Part shown: positions 54,799-63,340 of the stretch, in pieces | How positions within the stretch are numbered: position 1 is the stretch's first letter | How the letters are laid out: the number at the start of each line of letters is the position of its first letter | Source of the DNA: Humitalea rosea | GTDB lineage: Bacteria > Pseudomonadota > Alphaproteobacteria > Acetobacterales > Acetobacteraceae | Assembly: GCF_003253705.1 (NCBI RefSeq) | Contig: NZ_QKYU01000012.1 | Span: 1-64,000 of the forward strand | Direction of reading: 5' to 3' | Length of the DNA: 64,000 nt | Program-made: the position numbers and the translations under genes | Notes under the pieces: generated by a model | What the model saw: only the letters and a program-made list of their open reading frames with translations | Told to the model about the DNA's origin: nothing | The model's database searches: none

Positions 54799-54818
54799 GA
54801 TTGGGGTAGCGCCCAATC
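54799..54818 (+). terminator. Hairpin between phoD and the next gene
   Basis: GATTGGG and CCCAATC pair around GTAGCG, six bases after the phoD stop. No T tract follows, so it may weaken rather than end transcription; the next gene starts at 54833. Confidence 0.35.
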
Positions 54819-54832
54819 ACGGAGACACGGAC

Positions 54833-55702
54833 ATGGCACGCATCGGCTTCGTCGGCTTGGGCAATATGGGCGGCCCCATGGCCCGCAACCTTGCCAAGGC
54901 CGGGCATGAGGTCCGCGCCTTCGACCTTTCGGCAGCGGCCATGGCGGCGGCCACCGGCTGCACCCCCGCGGCCTCAGCCGCCGAGGCGGCGACGGGGGCG
55001 GATTTCGTCATCACCATGCTGCCGGCCGGGCGGCATGTGCGGGATGCCTGGCTCGGCGCCGGCGGGATGGCGGCGGCGGCGGCCCCGGGCGCGGTGCTGA
55101 TCGATTGCTCGACCATCGACGTCGCCACGGCGCGGGAGGTCGCGACCGGCCTGCCGATGCTGGATGCCCCGGTCTCGGGCGGCACCATGGGGGCGGAGAA
55201 TGCCACGCTGACCTTCATGGTCGGCGGCCCCGATGGGGCCTTCGCGGCGGCCGAGCCGATCCTGCAGGCCATGGGCCGCAGCATCGTGCATTGCGGCGAG
55301 TCGGGTGCGGGACAGGCGGCCAAGGCCTGCAACAACATGCTGCTGGCGATCAGCATGATCGGCACCGCCGAGGCCTTCGTGCTCGCGGAAAAACTCGGCC
55401 TGTCGCATCAGGCGCTGTTCGATGTCGCCTCGAAATCCTCGGGCCAGTGCTGGGCGCTGACGACCTATTGCCCGGTCCCCGGCCCGGTCCCGGGCAGCCC
55501 GGCCAATCGCGACTACGCGCCGGGGTTCGCGGGTGCGCTGATGGAGAAGGACCTCGGCCTCGCGCAGCAGGCGGCGCAGGAGACGGGGGCGGCGACTCCG
55601 CTCGGGGCGCATGCGCTGGAGCTGTACCGTCGCTTCGTCGCCGAAGGCGGCGCGCAGACGGATTTTTCCGGGATCATCCGCATGCTGCGCGGGGCGGCTT
55701 GA
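54833..55702 (+). CDS. mmsB: 3-hydroxyisobutyrate dehydrogenase family protein
   Basis: 289 residues, normal for the beta-hydroxyacid dehydrogenase family. It oxidises 3-hydroxyisobutyrate in valine breakdown with NAD(P). Features are IGFVGLGNMGGPMARNLAKA at the start (nucleotide motif), DCSTIDVATAREVATGLPML, DAPVSGGTMGAENATLTFMV (substrate-binding DxPVSGG), and the catalytic Lys in AGQAAKACNNMLLAISMIG. The late segment LTTYCPVPGPVPGSPANRDY is typical of MmsB. The GGAG site is eight bases before the ATG. The valine-pathway partner mmsA is not in the window, so tartronate-semialdehyde-type activity is possible. Confidence 0.85.
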   Translation: MARIGFVGLGNMGGPMARNLAKAGHEVRAFDLSAAAMAAATGCTPAASAAEAATGADFVITMLPAGRHVRDAWLGAGGMAAAAAPGAVLIDCSTIDVATAREVATGLPMLDAPVSGGTMGAENATLTFMVGGPDGAFAAAEPILQAMGRSIVHCGESGAGQAAKACNNMLLAISMIGTAEAFVLAEKLGLSHQALFDVASKSSGQCWALTTYCPVPGPVPGSPANRDYAPGFAGALMEKDLGLAQQAAQETGAATPLGAHALELYRRFVAEGGAQTDFSGIIRMLRGAA

Positions 55703-55754
55703 CGCGGCCCGCCGGCGGGGGCCTTCCTTTTCGCAAACCAAGGGTGCCGCAGCC

Positions 55755-57092
55755 ATGAGTGCAGGGGTTTCGGATCGACAGTTGCGGCTGGGCGTCTTCG
55801 TGCAGGCCGCCGGGCATCACGTCGCCGGCTGGCGCCATCCGGAGGCCATCCCTGGCGGGCCCGACCTCGCGCTGATGCGGCACATCGCCACGGCGGCCGA
55901 GCGCGGAAAATTCGACATGTTCTTCCTCGCCGATAATTTCGCGACGGGCTACGCGGAGCACCCCTCCTCGATCGGCAAGTTCGAGCCGCTGACGGTGCTC
56001 TCGGTGCTCTCGGCCCACACGACGCATCTGGGCCTCGCCGCCACCGCCTCGACGACCTATTCCGAGCCGTACCACATTGCCCGCGCCTTCTCCTCGCTGG
56101 ACCATCTGTCCGGCGGGCGGGCCGCCTGGAATGTCGTCACCACCTCCTATCCGAAGAATGGCGCGGTCTTCGGCCGCCAGCACCCGTCGCATGCCGACCG
56201 CTATGCGATCGCCGAAGAATTCGTCGAGGCCTGCTTCCAGCTCTGGGATTCCTGGGACGACGACGCCTTCGTCATGGACAAGGTGCGTGGCACCTTCGTG
56301 CGGCCGGGTTCGCTGCATGCCCCCGACTTCCACGGCAAATATTTCACCGTCACGGGCGGGCTGAACCTCCCGCGCTGCCCCCAGGGCCATCCGGTGATCA
56401 TCCAGGCCGGCAGTTCCGCGACGGGCCAGGCGCTTGCCGCCCGCACAGCCGAGGTGGTGTTCACCGCCCAGAACAGCCTGGGCGACGCGCAGGACTTCTA
56501 TCGCGGCCTGAAGGCGCAGCTTGCGCAGCACGGGCGACGCGAGGAGTCGCTGAAGATCATGCCCGGCTTCATGCCGGTCATCGGGCGGGATGAGGCGGAG
56601 GCCAAGGCGCTCTTCGCCGAGCTGAACCGAAACTTGGACATGAAGCAGGCCAATACCGTGCTCTCCGACCGGCTGGGGACCGACATGTCCCGCTTCGACC
56701 TCGACGGGCCGGTGCCGGACCTGCCGGAGAGCGACCACCTCAAGAGCCGCGCCCTGCTGCTGTTGGAAATGGCGCGACGTGAGGGGCTGACGCTGCGTGA
56801 CCTCTGCTACCGCGTCGCTGCCGCGCGCGGCCATCTGATGGTGGTCGGCACGCCGGTGCAGGTGGCGGACACAATGGAGCTTTGGTTCCGCGAGGGCGCG
56901 GCCGACGGCTTCAACATCATGCCGCCCTTCTTCCCGGGCCAGTTCGACGCCTTCGTCGATCAGGTCGTGCCGATCCTGCAGGAACGCGGGCTGTTCCGCC
57001 GGGACTACGAGGGGACGATGCTGCGCGACAATCTCGGCCTCGCGCGGCCGGCAAGCCGCTACGCGACGCAGATGGAGAGCGCGGGAGAGTAA
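55755..57092 (+). CDS. LLM-class flavin-dependent monooxygenase (NtaA/SnaA/DszA family)
   Basis: 445 residues. FMNH2-dependent oxygenase of the bacterial luciferase superfamily, NtaA/DszA subgroup. Features are LGVFVQAAGHHVAGWRHPEA, FDMFFLADNFATGYAEHPSS, LGLAATASTTYSEPYHIARA and the highly conserved LDHLSGGRAAWNVVTTSYPK, followed by GLNLPRCPQGHPVIIQAGSS. Members oxidise nitrilotriacetate, sulfones or similar compounds and need a separate flavin reductase, which is not seen here. The ATG at 55755 starts the conserved part; the reading from 55611 overlaps the upstream gene and is rejected. Confidence 0.9.
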   Translation: MSAGVSDRQLRLGVFVQAAGHHVAGWRHPEAIPGGPDLALMRHIATAAERGKFDMFFLADNFATGYAEHPSSIGKFEPLTVLSVLSAHTTHLGLAATASTTYSEPYHIARAFSSLDHLSGGRAAWNVVTTSYPKNGAVFGRQHPSHADRYAIAEEFVEACFQLWDSWDDDAFVMDKVRGTFVRPGSLHAPDFHGKYFTVTGGLNLPRCPQGHPVIIQAGSSATGQALAARTAEVVFTAQNSLGDAQDFYRGLKAQLAQHGRREESLKIMPGFMPVIGRDEAEAKALFAELNRNLDMKQANTVLSDRLGTDMSRFDLDGPVPDLPESDHLKSRALLLLEMARREGLTLRDLCYRVAAARGHLMVVGTPVQVADTMELWFREGAADGFNIMPPFFPGQFDAFVDQVVPILQERGLFRRDYEGTMLRDNLGLARPASRYATQMESAGE

Positions 57093-57117
57093 TCGCCTCC
57101 GACCGCGCGCGAAGGTC

Positions 57118-58317
57118 TCACACCGCCGGGCGCAACAAATGCGGCCCGAGGTCATCCAAGGTCGGCGCCCCCAGCAGTGCCATGCCGCGCCGGACTTCCT
57201 CGGCCAGCAGGCTGATGGCATGGGCCACCCCAGGCTGGCCGCCGATGGCGGCGGCATAGATCATCGGCCGCCCGACCCAGACGAATTTCGCGCCCAGCGC
57301 CAGCGCCTTCAGCACATCCGTCCCGCGCCGGACGCCGCCATCCAGCATCACCGGCATCTCCCCGGCGGCGGCGACGATCTCGGGCAGCACCTGCAACGGG
57401 GCCACCGAGAAATCGAGCTGCCGCCCGCCATGGTTGGAGACGATGATGCCATCCGCGCCCTCATCCGCCGCGCGGCGGGCGTCCTCGGCGGCCAGGATGC
57501 CCTTGACCACGATCTTGCCCGGCCAGCGCCGCCGCATCATCGCGAAATGCGCCCAAGTCAGCCGGTCGCGCGCACCCAGGGCGCGGACGAAATTGCGCGA
57601 GACCAGCGGCACGCCGCGCACCGCATCCATGTTCTCGATATGCGGCATGCCATGGGTCATCAGCGTGCGGGCGAAGGTGCCGAGCAGCCAGCGCGGACGG
57701 ATCGCACTGTCCCAGGCCAGGCGCGGCGTCGGCTTCAACGGCATGGAGAAACCGCTGCGGACATTGTTCTCGCGGTTCGGCAGCACCGCGGTATCGGCGG
57801 TCAGCACCAGCGTCTTGAAGCCGGCGGCGGCGGCGCGGTCCACGACCGGCAGGATGCGGTCCTCCTCGCCGGGCAGATAGGCCTGGAACCAGGCATCCGG
57901 ATTGGCGGCGACGAGATCCTCCATGCGTATCAGCGAAGCGCCGGAGACGATCATCGGGATGCCGGCGTCGCGCGCGGCCTCCGTCAGCACCATGTCGCCG
58001 CGATAGGCCGCGAGCGCGCTGGCCCCCATCGGCGAGATGCCGAAGGGCTGGGCGCAGGCCTGGCCCATCAGCATCGTCGCACCCGACCGCGCCCCGGTAT
58101 CCACCAGCACCCGCGGCACGAAGGCATGGGCGGCGAAGGAGGCGCGGTTGGCGCGGACGGAGGAATCCGTCTCGGTGCCGCCCTGGATATAGCCGAAGAT
58201 CGGGCGCGGCAGATGCCGGCGCGCCGCCTCCTCGAAATCCTCCAGCGACAGGATCTTGCCGAGGCGCCCGCGCGTCGCCGGCGGCCGCGAGGCGGCGAAG
58301 GGACCGGTGTTGCTCAT
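57118..58317 (-). CDS. FMN-dependent alpha-hydroxy acid oxidase/dehydrogenase family protein
   Basis: 399 residues. TIM-barrel flavoenzyme of the L-lactate dehydrogenase/glycolate oxidase family. Marks are SLEDFEEAARRHLPRPIFGY, ISPMGASALAAYRGDMVLTE, KTLVLTADTAVLPNRENNVR, VVKGILAAEDARRAADEGAD and the catalytic GIIVSNHGGRQLDFSVAPLQ, with the His and Arg in NHGGRQ. The end has LDGGVRRGTDVLKALALGAK. It overlaps the tcuB stop (ATGA), so it belongs to the tcuA-tcuB operon, which usually ends with a citrate-type permease instead. The native substrate is unknown; a 2-hydroxy acid downstream of tricarballylate oxidation is plausible. Confidence 0.9.
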   Translation of the reverse strand: MSNTGPFAASRPPATRGRLGKILSLEDFEEAARRHLPRPIFGYIQGGTETDSSVRANRASFAAHAFVPRVLVDTGARSGATMLMGQACAQPFGISPMGASALAAYRGDMVLTEAARDAGIPMIVSGASLIRMEDLVAANPDAWFQAYLPGEEDRILPVVDRAAAAGFKTLVLTADTAVLPNRENNVRSGFSMPLKPTPRLAWDSAIRPRWLLGTFARTLMTHGMPHIENMDAVRGVPLVSRNFVRALGARDRLTWAHFAMMRRRWPGKIVVKGILAAEDARRAADEGADGIIVSNHGGRQLDFSVAPLQVLPEIVAAAGEMPVMLDGGVRRGTDVLKALALGAKFVWVGRPMIYAAAIGGQPGVAHAISLLAEEVRRGMALLGAPTLDDLGPHLLRPAV

Positions 58318-59411
58318 GCCGTCTTCGCCTGCCGCTTTTCCATCGCGTTTCGGATCAGCGCCGCGCCGCGATAGGCGCCATGCACCATCTTGCTGTAGGG
58401 CAGCACCAGGAAGAAGGCCAAGACGAAGCCGAGGTGGATCACCAGCAGCACCCCCATCGCCCCGGTGTGCCGCAATCCCAGCAGCACCAGCCCGGTCATC
58501 GCCACCATCCACAGCAGCATCAGCAGCGCGTATTCGCCGCCGAGCACCGATTTCGCGATGGGCCCCGGATCGGCGACGATTTTCATCCAGGTGAGGCCGG
58601 TGGCCCCGATCACCATCCCGATCCCGCCCAGAGTGCCGAGCAGCACCGGCAGGCTCCAGAAGCCATAGGGCGCCTGCCAGCCGAGGAAGTGATCGTAGAT
58701 CGTGGCCACGCTGGTCGCGGCGAAGCAGAGCCCGAAGCCGTAGAACAACGCATGATGCAGGTGCCGCTTGCCCTGGCTGAAGCGTTCGCCGATGTCGTTG
58801 CAGCCATGCCCGCCGCCGCCGAGGTTGGCCAGGGTCAGGATGTCGATGGTGCCTTCGGCGATCGGCGCGGGGGCGGGGCTGCCGCCCCCGGTGTCCTTCC
58901 AGAATTTGGCGACGCCGACGCCCATGGCGACCAGCGCGAAGACGAAGCTCAAGCCCGCGATCGCCGCCATCAGCCCCCAGGGGATGATGCGGTAGAAGGC
59001 GCCGGGGCCGGAGTGCTGGCCATAGAAGACCGCCGGGTCCTTCCAGGCCATGGTCCCCAGCAGCAGCACGATCACCGACAAGGCCGCGACCAGCGAGACG
59101 ATGGTGCCGTTGCGCTGGAACACCGCGCCCATCGGCTGCGGCCAGGCGTAGTCGGCGTAGGAGTCCTGCCGCAGCCGGGCGAAGGTCTCCGGCACATTGA
59201 CGCCGAAGGCATGCGGCGGCGCGTATTGGCAGGCGTGGTAGCAGCCCTTGCAGCCATGGCAGAGGTTCGCGAGGTAGGAGAGGTCGCCCGCCGAAAAATC
59301 CCGCCGCAGCGCCATCGCCGGGAAGACGGCGCAATAGCCCTCGCAGTAGCGGCAGGCGTTGCAAACCGCCATCTGCCGCCGGGCTTCGCCGACCGCTTCA
59401 GTTTCGCGCAT
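58314..59411 (-). CDS. tcuB: Tricarballylate utilisation protein TcuB
   Basis: 365 residues. Membrane iron-sulfur protein that re-oxidises the FAD of TcuA and passes electrons on. The N-terminus has two cysteine clusters, VCNACRYCEGYC and LCHGCKGCYHACQYAPPHAF, consistent with 4Fe-4S centres. Six or so hydrophobic helices follow, with His residues placed for heme, such as HHALFYGFGLCFAATSVATI. The ATG at 59411 overlaps the end of tcuA by 14 bases. The family is known from Salmonella tricarballylate catabolism; a wider role in 3-carboxy acid oxidation is possible. Confidence 0.92.
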   Translation of the reverse strand: MRETEAVGEARRQMAVCNACRYCEGYCAVFPAMALRRDFSAGDLSYLANLCHGCKGCYHACQYAPPHAFGVNVPETFARLRQDSYADYAWPQPMGAVFQRNGTIVSLVAALSVIVLLLGTMAWKDPAVFYGQHSGPGAFYRIIPWGLMAAIAGLSFVFALVAMGVGVAKFWKDTGGGSPAPAPIAEGTIDILTLANLGGGGHGCNDIGERFSQGKRHLHHALFYGFGLCFAATSVATIYDHFLGWQAPYGFWSLPVLLGTLGGIGMVIGATGLTWMKIVADPGPIAKSVLGGEYALLMLLWMVAMTGLVLLGLRHTGAMGVLLVIHLGFVLAFFLVLPYSKMVHGAYRGAALIRNAMEKRQAKTA

Positions 59412-60807
59412 ACTTGGCTGCTCCCTCGCCGGCCAGACGGCCAAACACTGTTCCGATGGTCATGCCGAAGCCGGCCAGATAGCCCTGGCCCAGGATATTG
59501 CCGGCCATCACCTCGCCCGAGGCGAAGAGGTTCACCGAGGGCTTGCCGTCCGCCATCTGCACCCGCGCCTGATGGTCCACCTTCAGCCCGAGGTAGGTGA
59601 AGGTGATCCCTGGCCTGAGCGGGAAGCCGTAGAAGGGGGGCGTGTCGATCAGCCGCGCCCAATGGCTTTTGGGCGGGGTCAGCCCCTCGGTCCGGCAGTC
59701 GTCCAGCACCATGCCCTGGAAGGTACCGCCCGGGACCACCGAGGCGTTGAAGGCGCGCACCGTCTCGGCGGCGCGCGTGGGGTCGAGCCCCATGGCGACG
59801 GCGAGACCCTCGATCGTATCCGCCTTCAACGGCGGGAAGACGGACGGCAAAAAATTCTTCACCGCCTTGCTGTCGGTCATCGCGAAGGCGACCTGCCCCG
59901 GCTGCTGCGCGATCAGCCGGCCCCAGATGGCGTAGCGCTTGGGCCAGACATCCTCGCCCTCATCGTAAAAACGGTTGCCGTCGCGATCGACGACGACGCT
60001 GAAGGGCACGCAATCGAGCCGCATCGCCAGCCCGCCGTCGAATTGCGGCGCGCGGGCGTCATTGGCGACGGCATGGAACTGGGTGGGGTCGCCGACCGGG
60101 GCGGCGCCGCGGGCCAGAAGGTCCTTCAGCACGCGGCCTTGCGCATAGGGGGTGCCGCGGATCTGGAAATTGTCGGCGGCCTCGCCCCAATATTCCTTCA
60201 GCCAGGCGACATTGGCCTGGAACCCGCCGGAGGAGACCACCACCGCCTTGGCCCGCACCGTCTGCGGCCAGCCGCGGCACGACACCTCGGCGCCGCGGAC
60301 GAAGCCATCCTCCAGCAGCAGGGACTGCACCTCGGTATCGTAGAACACCTCGACGCCCAGGCGCTGCGCCGTCGCATACATCGCATTCACCAGCGCCTTG
60401 CCGCCGCCGAGGAAGAAGGCGTTGGTGCGCGACAGGCTCAAGGTCCCGCTCAGCGAGGGCTGGAACACGACGCCGCAAGAGGCGAGGAAGCCCGGCGCGT
60501 GCTCCGAGGCACGGATGGTCGCACGCGCCATGCTCTCATCGGTCTTGCCGGCGGTGACGCGCAGCAGATCGTCCCAGTATTCGTCTTCCAGGTAGGACTC
60601 AGTCAGCACCTGGGTCGGCTGCGGATGCAGCGCGCGCAGGTTGCGGGTGTGGCGGCTGTTGCCGCCGCGCATGTCGCGCGGCGCATGTTCCAGCAACAGC
60701 ACGCTGGCGCCCGCCTGGCGGGCCGTGATCGCCGCCGAGAGTGCCGCATTGCCGCCACCGACCACCAAGACATCATAGACCCGATCGGTCGCGATCATTT
60801 CCGCCAT
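59398..60807 (-). CDS. tcuA: FAD-dependent tricarballylate dehydrogenase TcuA
   Basis: 469 residues. Oxidises tricarballylate to cis-aconitate, as known for TcuA. The FAD fold has VYDVLVVGGGNAALSAAITA near the N-terminus, and DMRGGNSRHTRNLRALHPQP follows, a TcuA mark. Substrate residues are in the SDH-type region VVVSSGGFQANVAWLKEYWG and ALVNAMYATAQRLGVEV. The C-terminal FAD part has LFASGEVMAGNILGQGYLAG. The ATG at 60807 has GGGGAG five to six bases before it; a GTG at 60828 is less likely. It leads the operon tcuA-tcuB-hydroxyacid oxidase. No TcuC permease or TcuR regulator is seen. Confidence 0.92.
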   Translation of the reverse strand: MAEMIATDRVYDVLVVGGGNAALSAAITARQAGASVLLLEHAPRDMRGGNSRHTRNLRALHPQPTQVLTESYLEDEYWDDLLRVTAGKTDESMARATIRASEHAPGFLASCGVVFQPSLSGTLSLSRTNAFFLGGGKALVNAMYATAQRLGVEVFYDTEVQSLLLEDGFVRGAEVSCRGWPQTVRAKAVVVSSGGFQANVAWLKEYWGEAADNFQIRGTPYAQGRVLKDLLARGAAPVGDPTQFHAVANDARAPQFDGGLAMRLDCVPFSVVVDRDGNRFYDEGEDVWPKRYAIWGRLIAQQPGQVAFAMTDSKAVKNFLPSVFPPLKADTIEGLAVAMGLDPTRAAETVRAFNASVVPGGTFQGMVLDDCRTEGLTPPKSHWARLIDTPPFYGFPLRPGITFTYLGLKVDHQARVQMADGKPSVNLFASGEVMAGNILGQGYLAGFGMTIGTVFGRLAGEGAAKYARN

Positions 60808-60918
60808 ACGGTCTCCCCTTGCTGTCACAACATGCCGTCAAGTTTCACAAGCCGCCATCCCCAGGCTTGGCGATGCCCGATGCGGCGTGGCATTCTTGGG
60901 GAAACCGGAGACGCCGCC

Positions 60919-61710
60919 ATGCTCGACCGCCCCACCCCCGTCCTTTCCATCGCCTCGATGAAGGAGAAGGTCACCCCCGCCGAATGGCAGGCGCGGATCG
61001 ACCTCGCGGCCTGCTACCGCCTGCTCGCGCTGTATGGCATGGCCGACATGGGTGCCAACCATGTGTCCGTCCGCTGCCCGGGCGAGGACACCTTCCTCAT
61101 CAACCCCTATGGCATGATGTATGAGGAGATCACCGCCTCCTCCCTCATCAAGATCGACCACACCGGCCGGATCGTGGACAAGACCGACTTCGGTGGCTTC
61201 GACTTCGGCGTGAACCGCGCGGGCTTCGTGATCCACAGCGCCGTGCACCAGGCCAAGCACGATCTGGCCTGCGTGATCCACACCCATACCTGGCCGGGCA
61301 TGGCCGTCTCCTCGCTGGAGATCGGGCTGCTGCCGCTGACCCAGACCGCCATGCGTTTCGCGAAGATCGCCTATCATGATTACGCGGGCGTGGTGCTGGA
61401 CCTGGAGATGCAGGCGCAGCTGGTCGCCGACCTTGGCGACTGCAACGCGATGATCCTGTACAATCACGGGCTGCTGACCGTGGGCCACACGATCCCCGAG
61501 GCGTTCAACGCGATGCACCGGCTGGAACTGTCCTGCAAGGCGCAGCTTGCCGCCATGGCCTGCAACACCCCGCTGCGCCATGCCAAGCCCGAAGTCGTCG
61601 AGGCGACCTACAACAACTACCAGCCCAAGACCCGCCGCCCCTATGGCGTGCAGGAATGGCCGGCGCTGCTGCGCCAGCTCGACCGGGTCGATCCCTCCTA
61701 TGCCACCTGA
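60919..61710 (+). CDS. Class II aldolase/adducin family protein
   Basis: 263 residues. Zinc-dependent aldolase fold of the fuculose-phosphate aldolase type. Features are IDLAACYRLLALYGMADMGA, NHVSVRCPGEDTFLINPYGM, the substrate and metal pattern ACVIHTHTWPGMAVSSLE with the His pair, and AMILYNHGLLTVGHTIPEAF with the third His. These members often lack true aldolase activity and act as decarboxylases or unknown enzymes; the animal adducin head is related. The GGAG site precedes the ATG by eight bases. It is divergent from tcuA by about 110 bases. Its last 11 bases overlap rppH. Confidence 0.88.
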   Translation: MLDRPTPVLSIASMKEKVTPAEWQARIDLAACYRLLALYGMADMGANHVSVRCPGEDTFLINPYGMMYEEITASSLIKIDHTGRIVDKTDFGGFDFGVNRAGFVIHSAVHQAKHDLACVIHTHTWPGMAVSSLEIGLLPLTQTAMRFAKIAYHDYAGVVLDLEMQAQLVADLGDCNAMILYNHGLLTVGHTIPEAFNAMHRLELSCKAQLAAMACNTPLRHAKPEVVEATYNNYQPKTRRPYGVQEWPALLRQLDRVDPSYAT

Positions 61711-62188
61711 ACTGCCCTACCGCCCCAATGTCGGGGCGGTGTTGTTCAACCGCGCCGGCCTCGTCTTCGTGGGCCGGCGCGCCCCCCGGGACCATACCGA
61801 CCAGGGCGCCGGGGCCTGGCAATTCCCGCAAGGCGGGCTGGACAAGGGCGAGGACCCCCGCGCCGCCATCTTGCGTGAGCTGGCGGAGGAGATCGGCACC
61901 GACCGTGCCGAGATCATCGGCGAGGTGCCGGGCTGGCTGAGCTACGACCTGCCACCGGCGCTGGTGGGCGTGGCCTGGAAGGGCAAATGGCGCGGCCAGA
62001 CCCAGAAATGGTTCGCGCTGCGGTTTTTGGGCGAGGATGCCGACATCAAGCTGGATGCCGAGACCCCGGCCGAGTTCGACGCCTGGGCCTGGGTGAAGCT
62101 GGCCGAGACCCCGGCCATGGCGGCGGGCTTCAAGCGGCCGATCTATGAGCGGGTGGCGGAAGAGTTCTCACCCCTCGCGGCCGAGTAG
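61700..62188 (+). CDS. rppH: RNA pyrophosphohydrolase RppH
   Basis: 162 residues, the usual size. It removes pyrophosphate from the 5' end of mRNA, starting decay. The Nudix box is complete: Gly45, Glu51, then REL and AEEIGT at residues 59-67 (GGLDKGEDPRAAILRELAEE). The N-terminal strand YRPNVGAVLFNRAGLVFVGR and the RppH-specific WQFPQGGLD are clear. The late segment QTQKWFALRFLGEDADI also fits. The ATG at 61700 overlaps the end of the aldolase gene by 11 bases; the longer reading is in another frame of that gene. Its end overlaps the convergent exonuclease gene by 21 bases. Confidence 0.94.
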   Translation: MPPELPYRPNVGAVLFNRAGLVFVGRRAPRDHTDQGAGAWQFPQGGLDKGEDPRAAILRELAEEIGTDRAEIIGEVPGWLSYDLPPALVGVAWKGKWRGQTQKWFALRFLGEDADIKLDAETPAEFDAWAWVKLAETPAMAAGFKRPIYERVAEEFSPLAAE

Positions 62189-62941
62189 GGCGGCGAGCGG
62201 CGGGTCGTTCGCTTCCGGCAGATCATGCAGCAGCTCGGCCGAGGTTTCGGCATCCGCGGCGGAAAGCCCGCCGCAGGCGACCGCCCAGGCCAGGAACACC
62301 CGATACAGCGCCAGCACATCCGAGCCGCAATAGGCGGCGATCCCCGCCCAGTCGCCGGCCGCGACCCGCCCCTCCACCTGCAACCCATCCATCCCCTCGG
62401 GCTTGGCCGAGGCGCCGACCACGGCCGCGGCCTCGGCCAGCGACGGGCGGGGGCTGGCGCCGAAATCCGCCAGCAGGTCGCATAGATCCAGATGCCGCGG
62501 CGAATACCGCCGCGTGTAGTGGTCGCCCTGGAACACCGCCGGCGCCGGCAGCCCCAGCGCCATGCAGCGCCAGCGCAGCACCGGCAGGTCAAAGCCCCGC
62601 GTGTTGAAGCCGACCAGCACCGGCCGCTCCCGCAAGCCCGCGATGAAGCGGCGCAGCAGTTCGGCCTCCGGCATGTCCCCGGTATGGCGGACGGAGAAGC
62701 GGGCGGGGCGGAACGGGCCTTCCGGGTCGTCGCGCTCCACCATCAGCAGCCCGATGCAAACCACGCGATGCAGCGGCGCCTTCACGAAGGCGGAGCCCGG
62801 CGCTGCGCCTGCGCGGGCGTAGCGCGCATCCAGCGCCTCGCGCAGCGCCGCGTCATCCAGCGCGCCCGCCGGGTCCAGCAGGCGCCGCGCGGCGGCGAGG
62901 TCCGGCACGGTCTCGAAGTCGAACACGCAGAGGCGATCCAT
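62168..62941 (-). CDS. Predicted 3'-5' exonuclease (PolB-like proofreading domain, DEDD fold)
   Basis: 257 residues. RNase H-like DEDD nuclease of the family related to the B-family polymerase proofreading domain. Exo I is LCVFDFETVPDLAAAR with Asp8 and Glu10, Exo II is PVLVGFNTRGFDLPVLRWRC (the Asp is in FDLPVL), and Exo III is WAGIAAYCGSDVLALYRVFL, where YxxxD is YCGSD. The HLDLCDLLADFGASPRPS motif is typical of this family. No polymerase domain is attached. The gene's end overlaps rppH. The role is probably DNA or RNA end trimming, but no substrate is known. Confidence 0.88.
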   Translation of the reverse strand: MDRLCVFDFETVPDLAAARRLLDPAGALDDAALREALDARYARAGAAPGSAFVKAPLHRVVCIGLLMVERDDPEGPFRPARFSVRHTGDMPEAELLRRFIAGLRERPVLVGFNTRGFDLPVLRWRCMALGLPAPAVFQGDHYTRRYSPRHLDLCDLLADFGASPRPSLAEAAAVVGASAKPEGMDGLQVEGRVAAGDWAGIAAYCGSDVLALYRVFLAWAVACGGLSAADAETSAELLHDLPEANDPPLAALLGREG

Positions 62942-62986
62942 GGCGGCAAACTGGCACGCCCCGCGCCGCTGCCCTATGGGGTGTCC

Positions 62987-63340
62987 ATGTCACGCATCTG
63001 GTTCTTGCTGGGCGCCCTCGCGGGCCTCTCGGCCGTTGGCTTGTCGGCCTATGCCGCGCATGGGCTGGCCGAGGCCGCGCGCCCGGCCGTCGGCCAGGCC
63101 CTGAACATGCAGGGCTGGCACGCGCTGGCGCTGCTGGCGGTGGGGTTCCTGGCCGAACGGCGGGTGGGGCGGGCGGTGAGCTTCGCCGGCCTCGCCTTCG
63201 CGGTCGGGATGGCGATGTTCTGCGGCGCGGTCTGGTATGGCGCGCTGACCGGCGAGTCGGCCGGGCGCATCGCGCCGATCGGCGGGATGCTGCTGATGGC
63301 CGGCTGGGTCGCCTTCGGCCTCGCCGCGTGGCGGCGATGA
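62987..63340 (+). CDS. DUF423 membrane protein (YgdD-like)
   Basis: 117 residues, four predicted helices. DUF423 marks are WFLLGALAGLSAVGLSAYAA with the HGL turn and the tail RIAPIGGMLLMAGWVAFGLA. E. coli YgdD is the same family and lies beside rlmM; here too the next gene is rlmM, so this neighbourhood is conserved. The function is unknown. The stop overlaps the next start (ATGA). It is divergent from the exonuclease gene with about 45 bases between. Confidence 0.92.
   Translation: MSRIWFLLGALAGLSAVGLSAYAAHGLAEAARPAVGQALNMQGWHALALLAVGFLAERRVGRAVSFAGLAFAVGMAMFCGAVWYGALTGESAGRIAPIGGMLLMAGWVAFGLAAWRR

Noticed and set aside
57118-59364. A single 748-residue reading frame across the hydroxyacid oxidase and part of tcuB
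   Set aside because: Only the first 399 residues (read from 58317) match a protein family. The rest is an off-frame reading of tcuB, whose own frame has cysteine clusters and helices. The ATGA overlap at 58314-58317 gives the true border.
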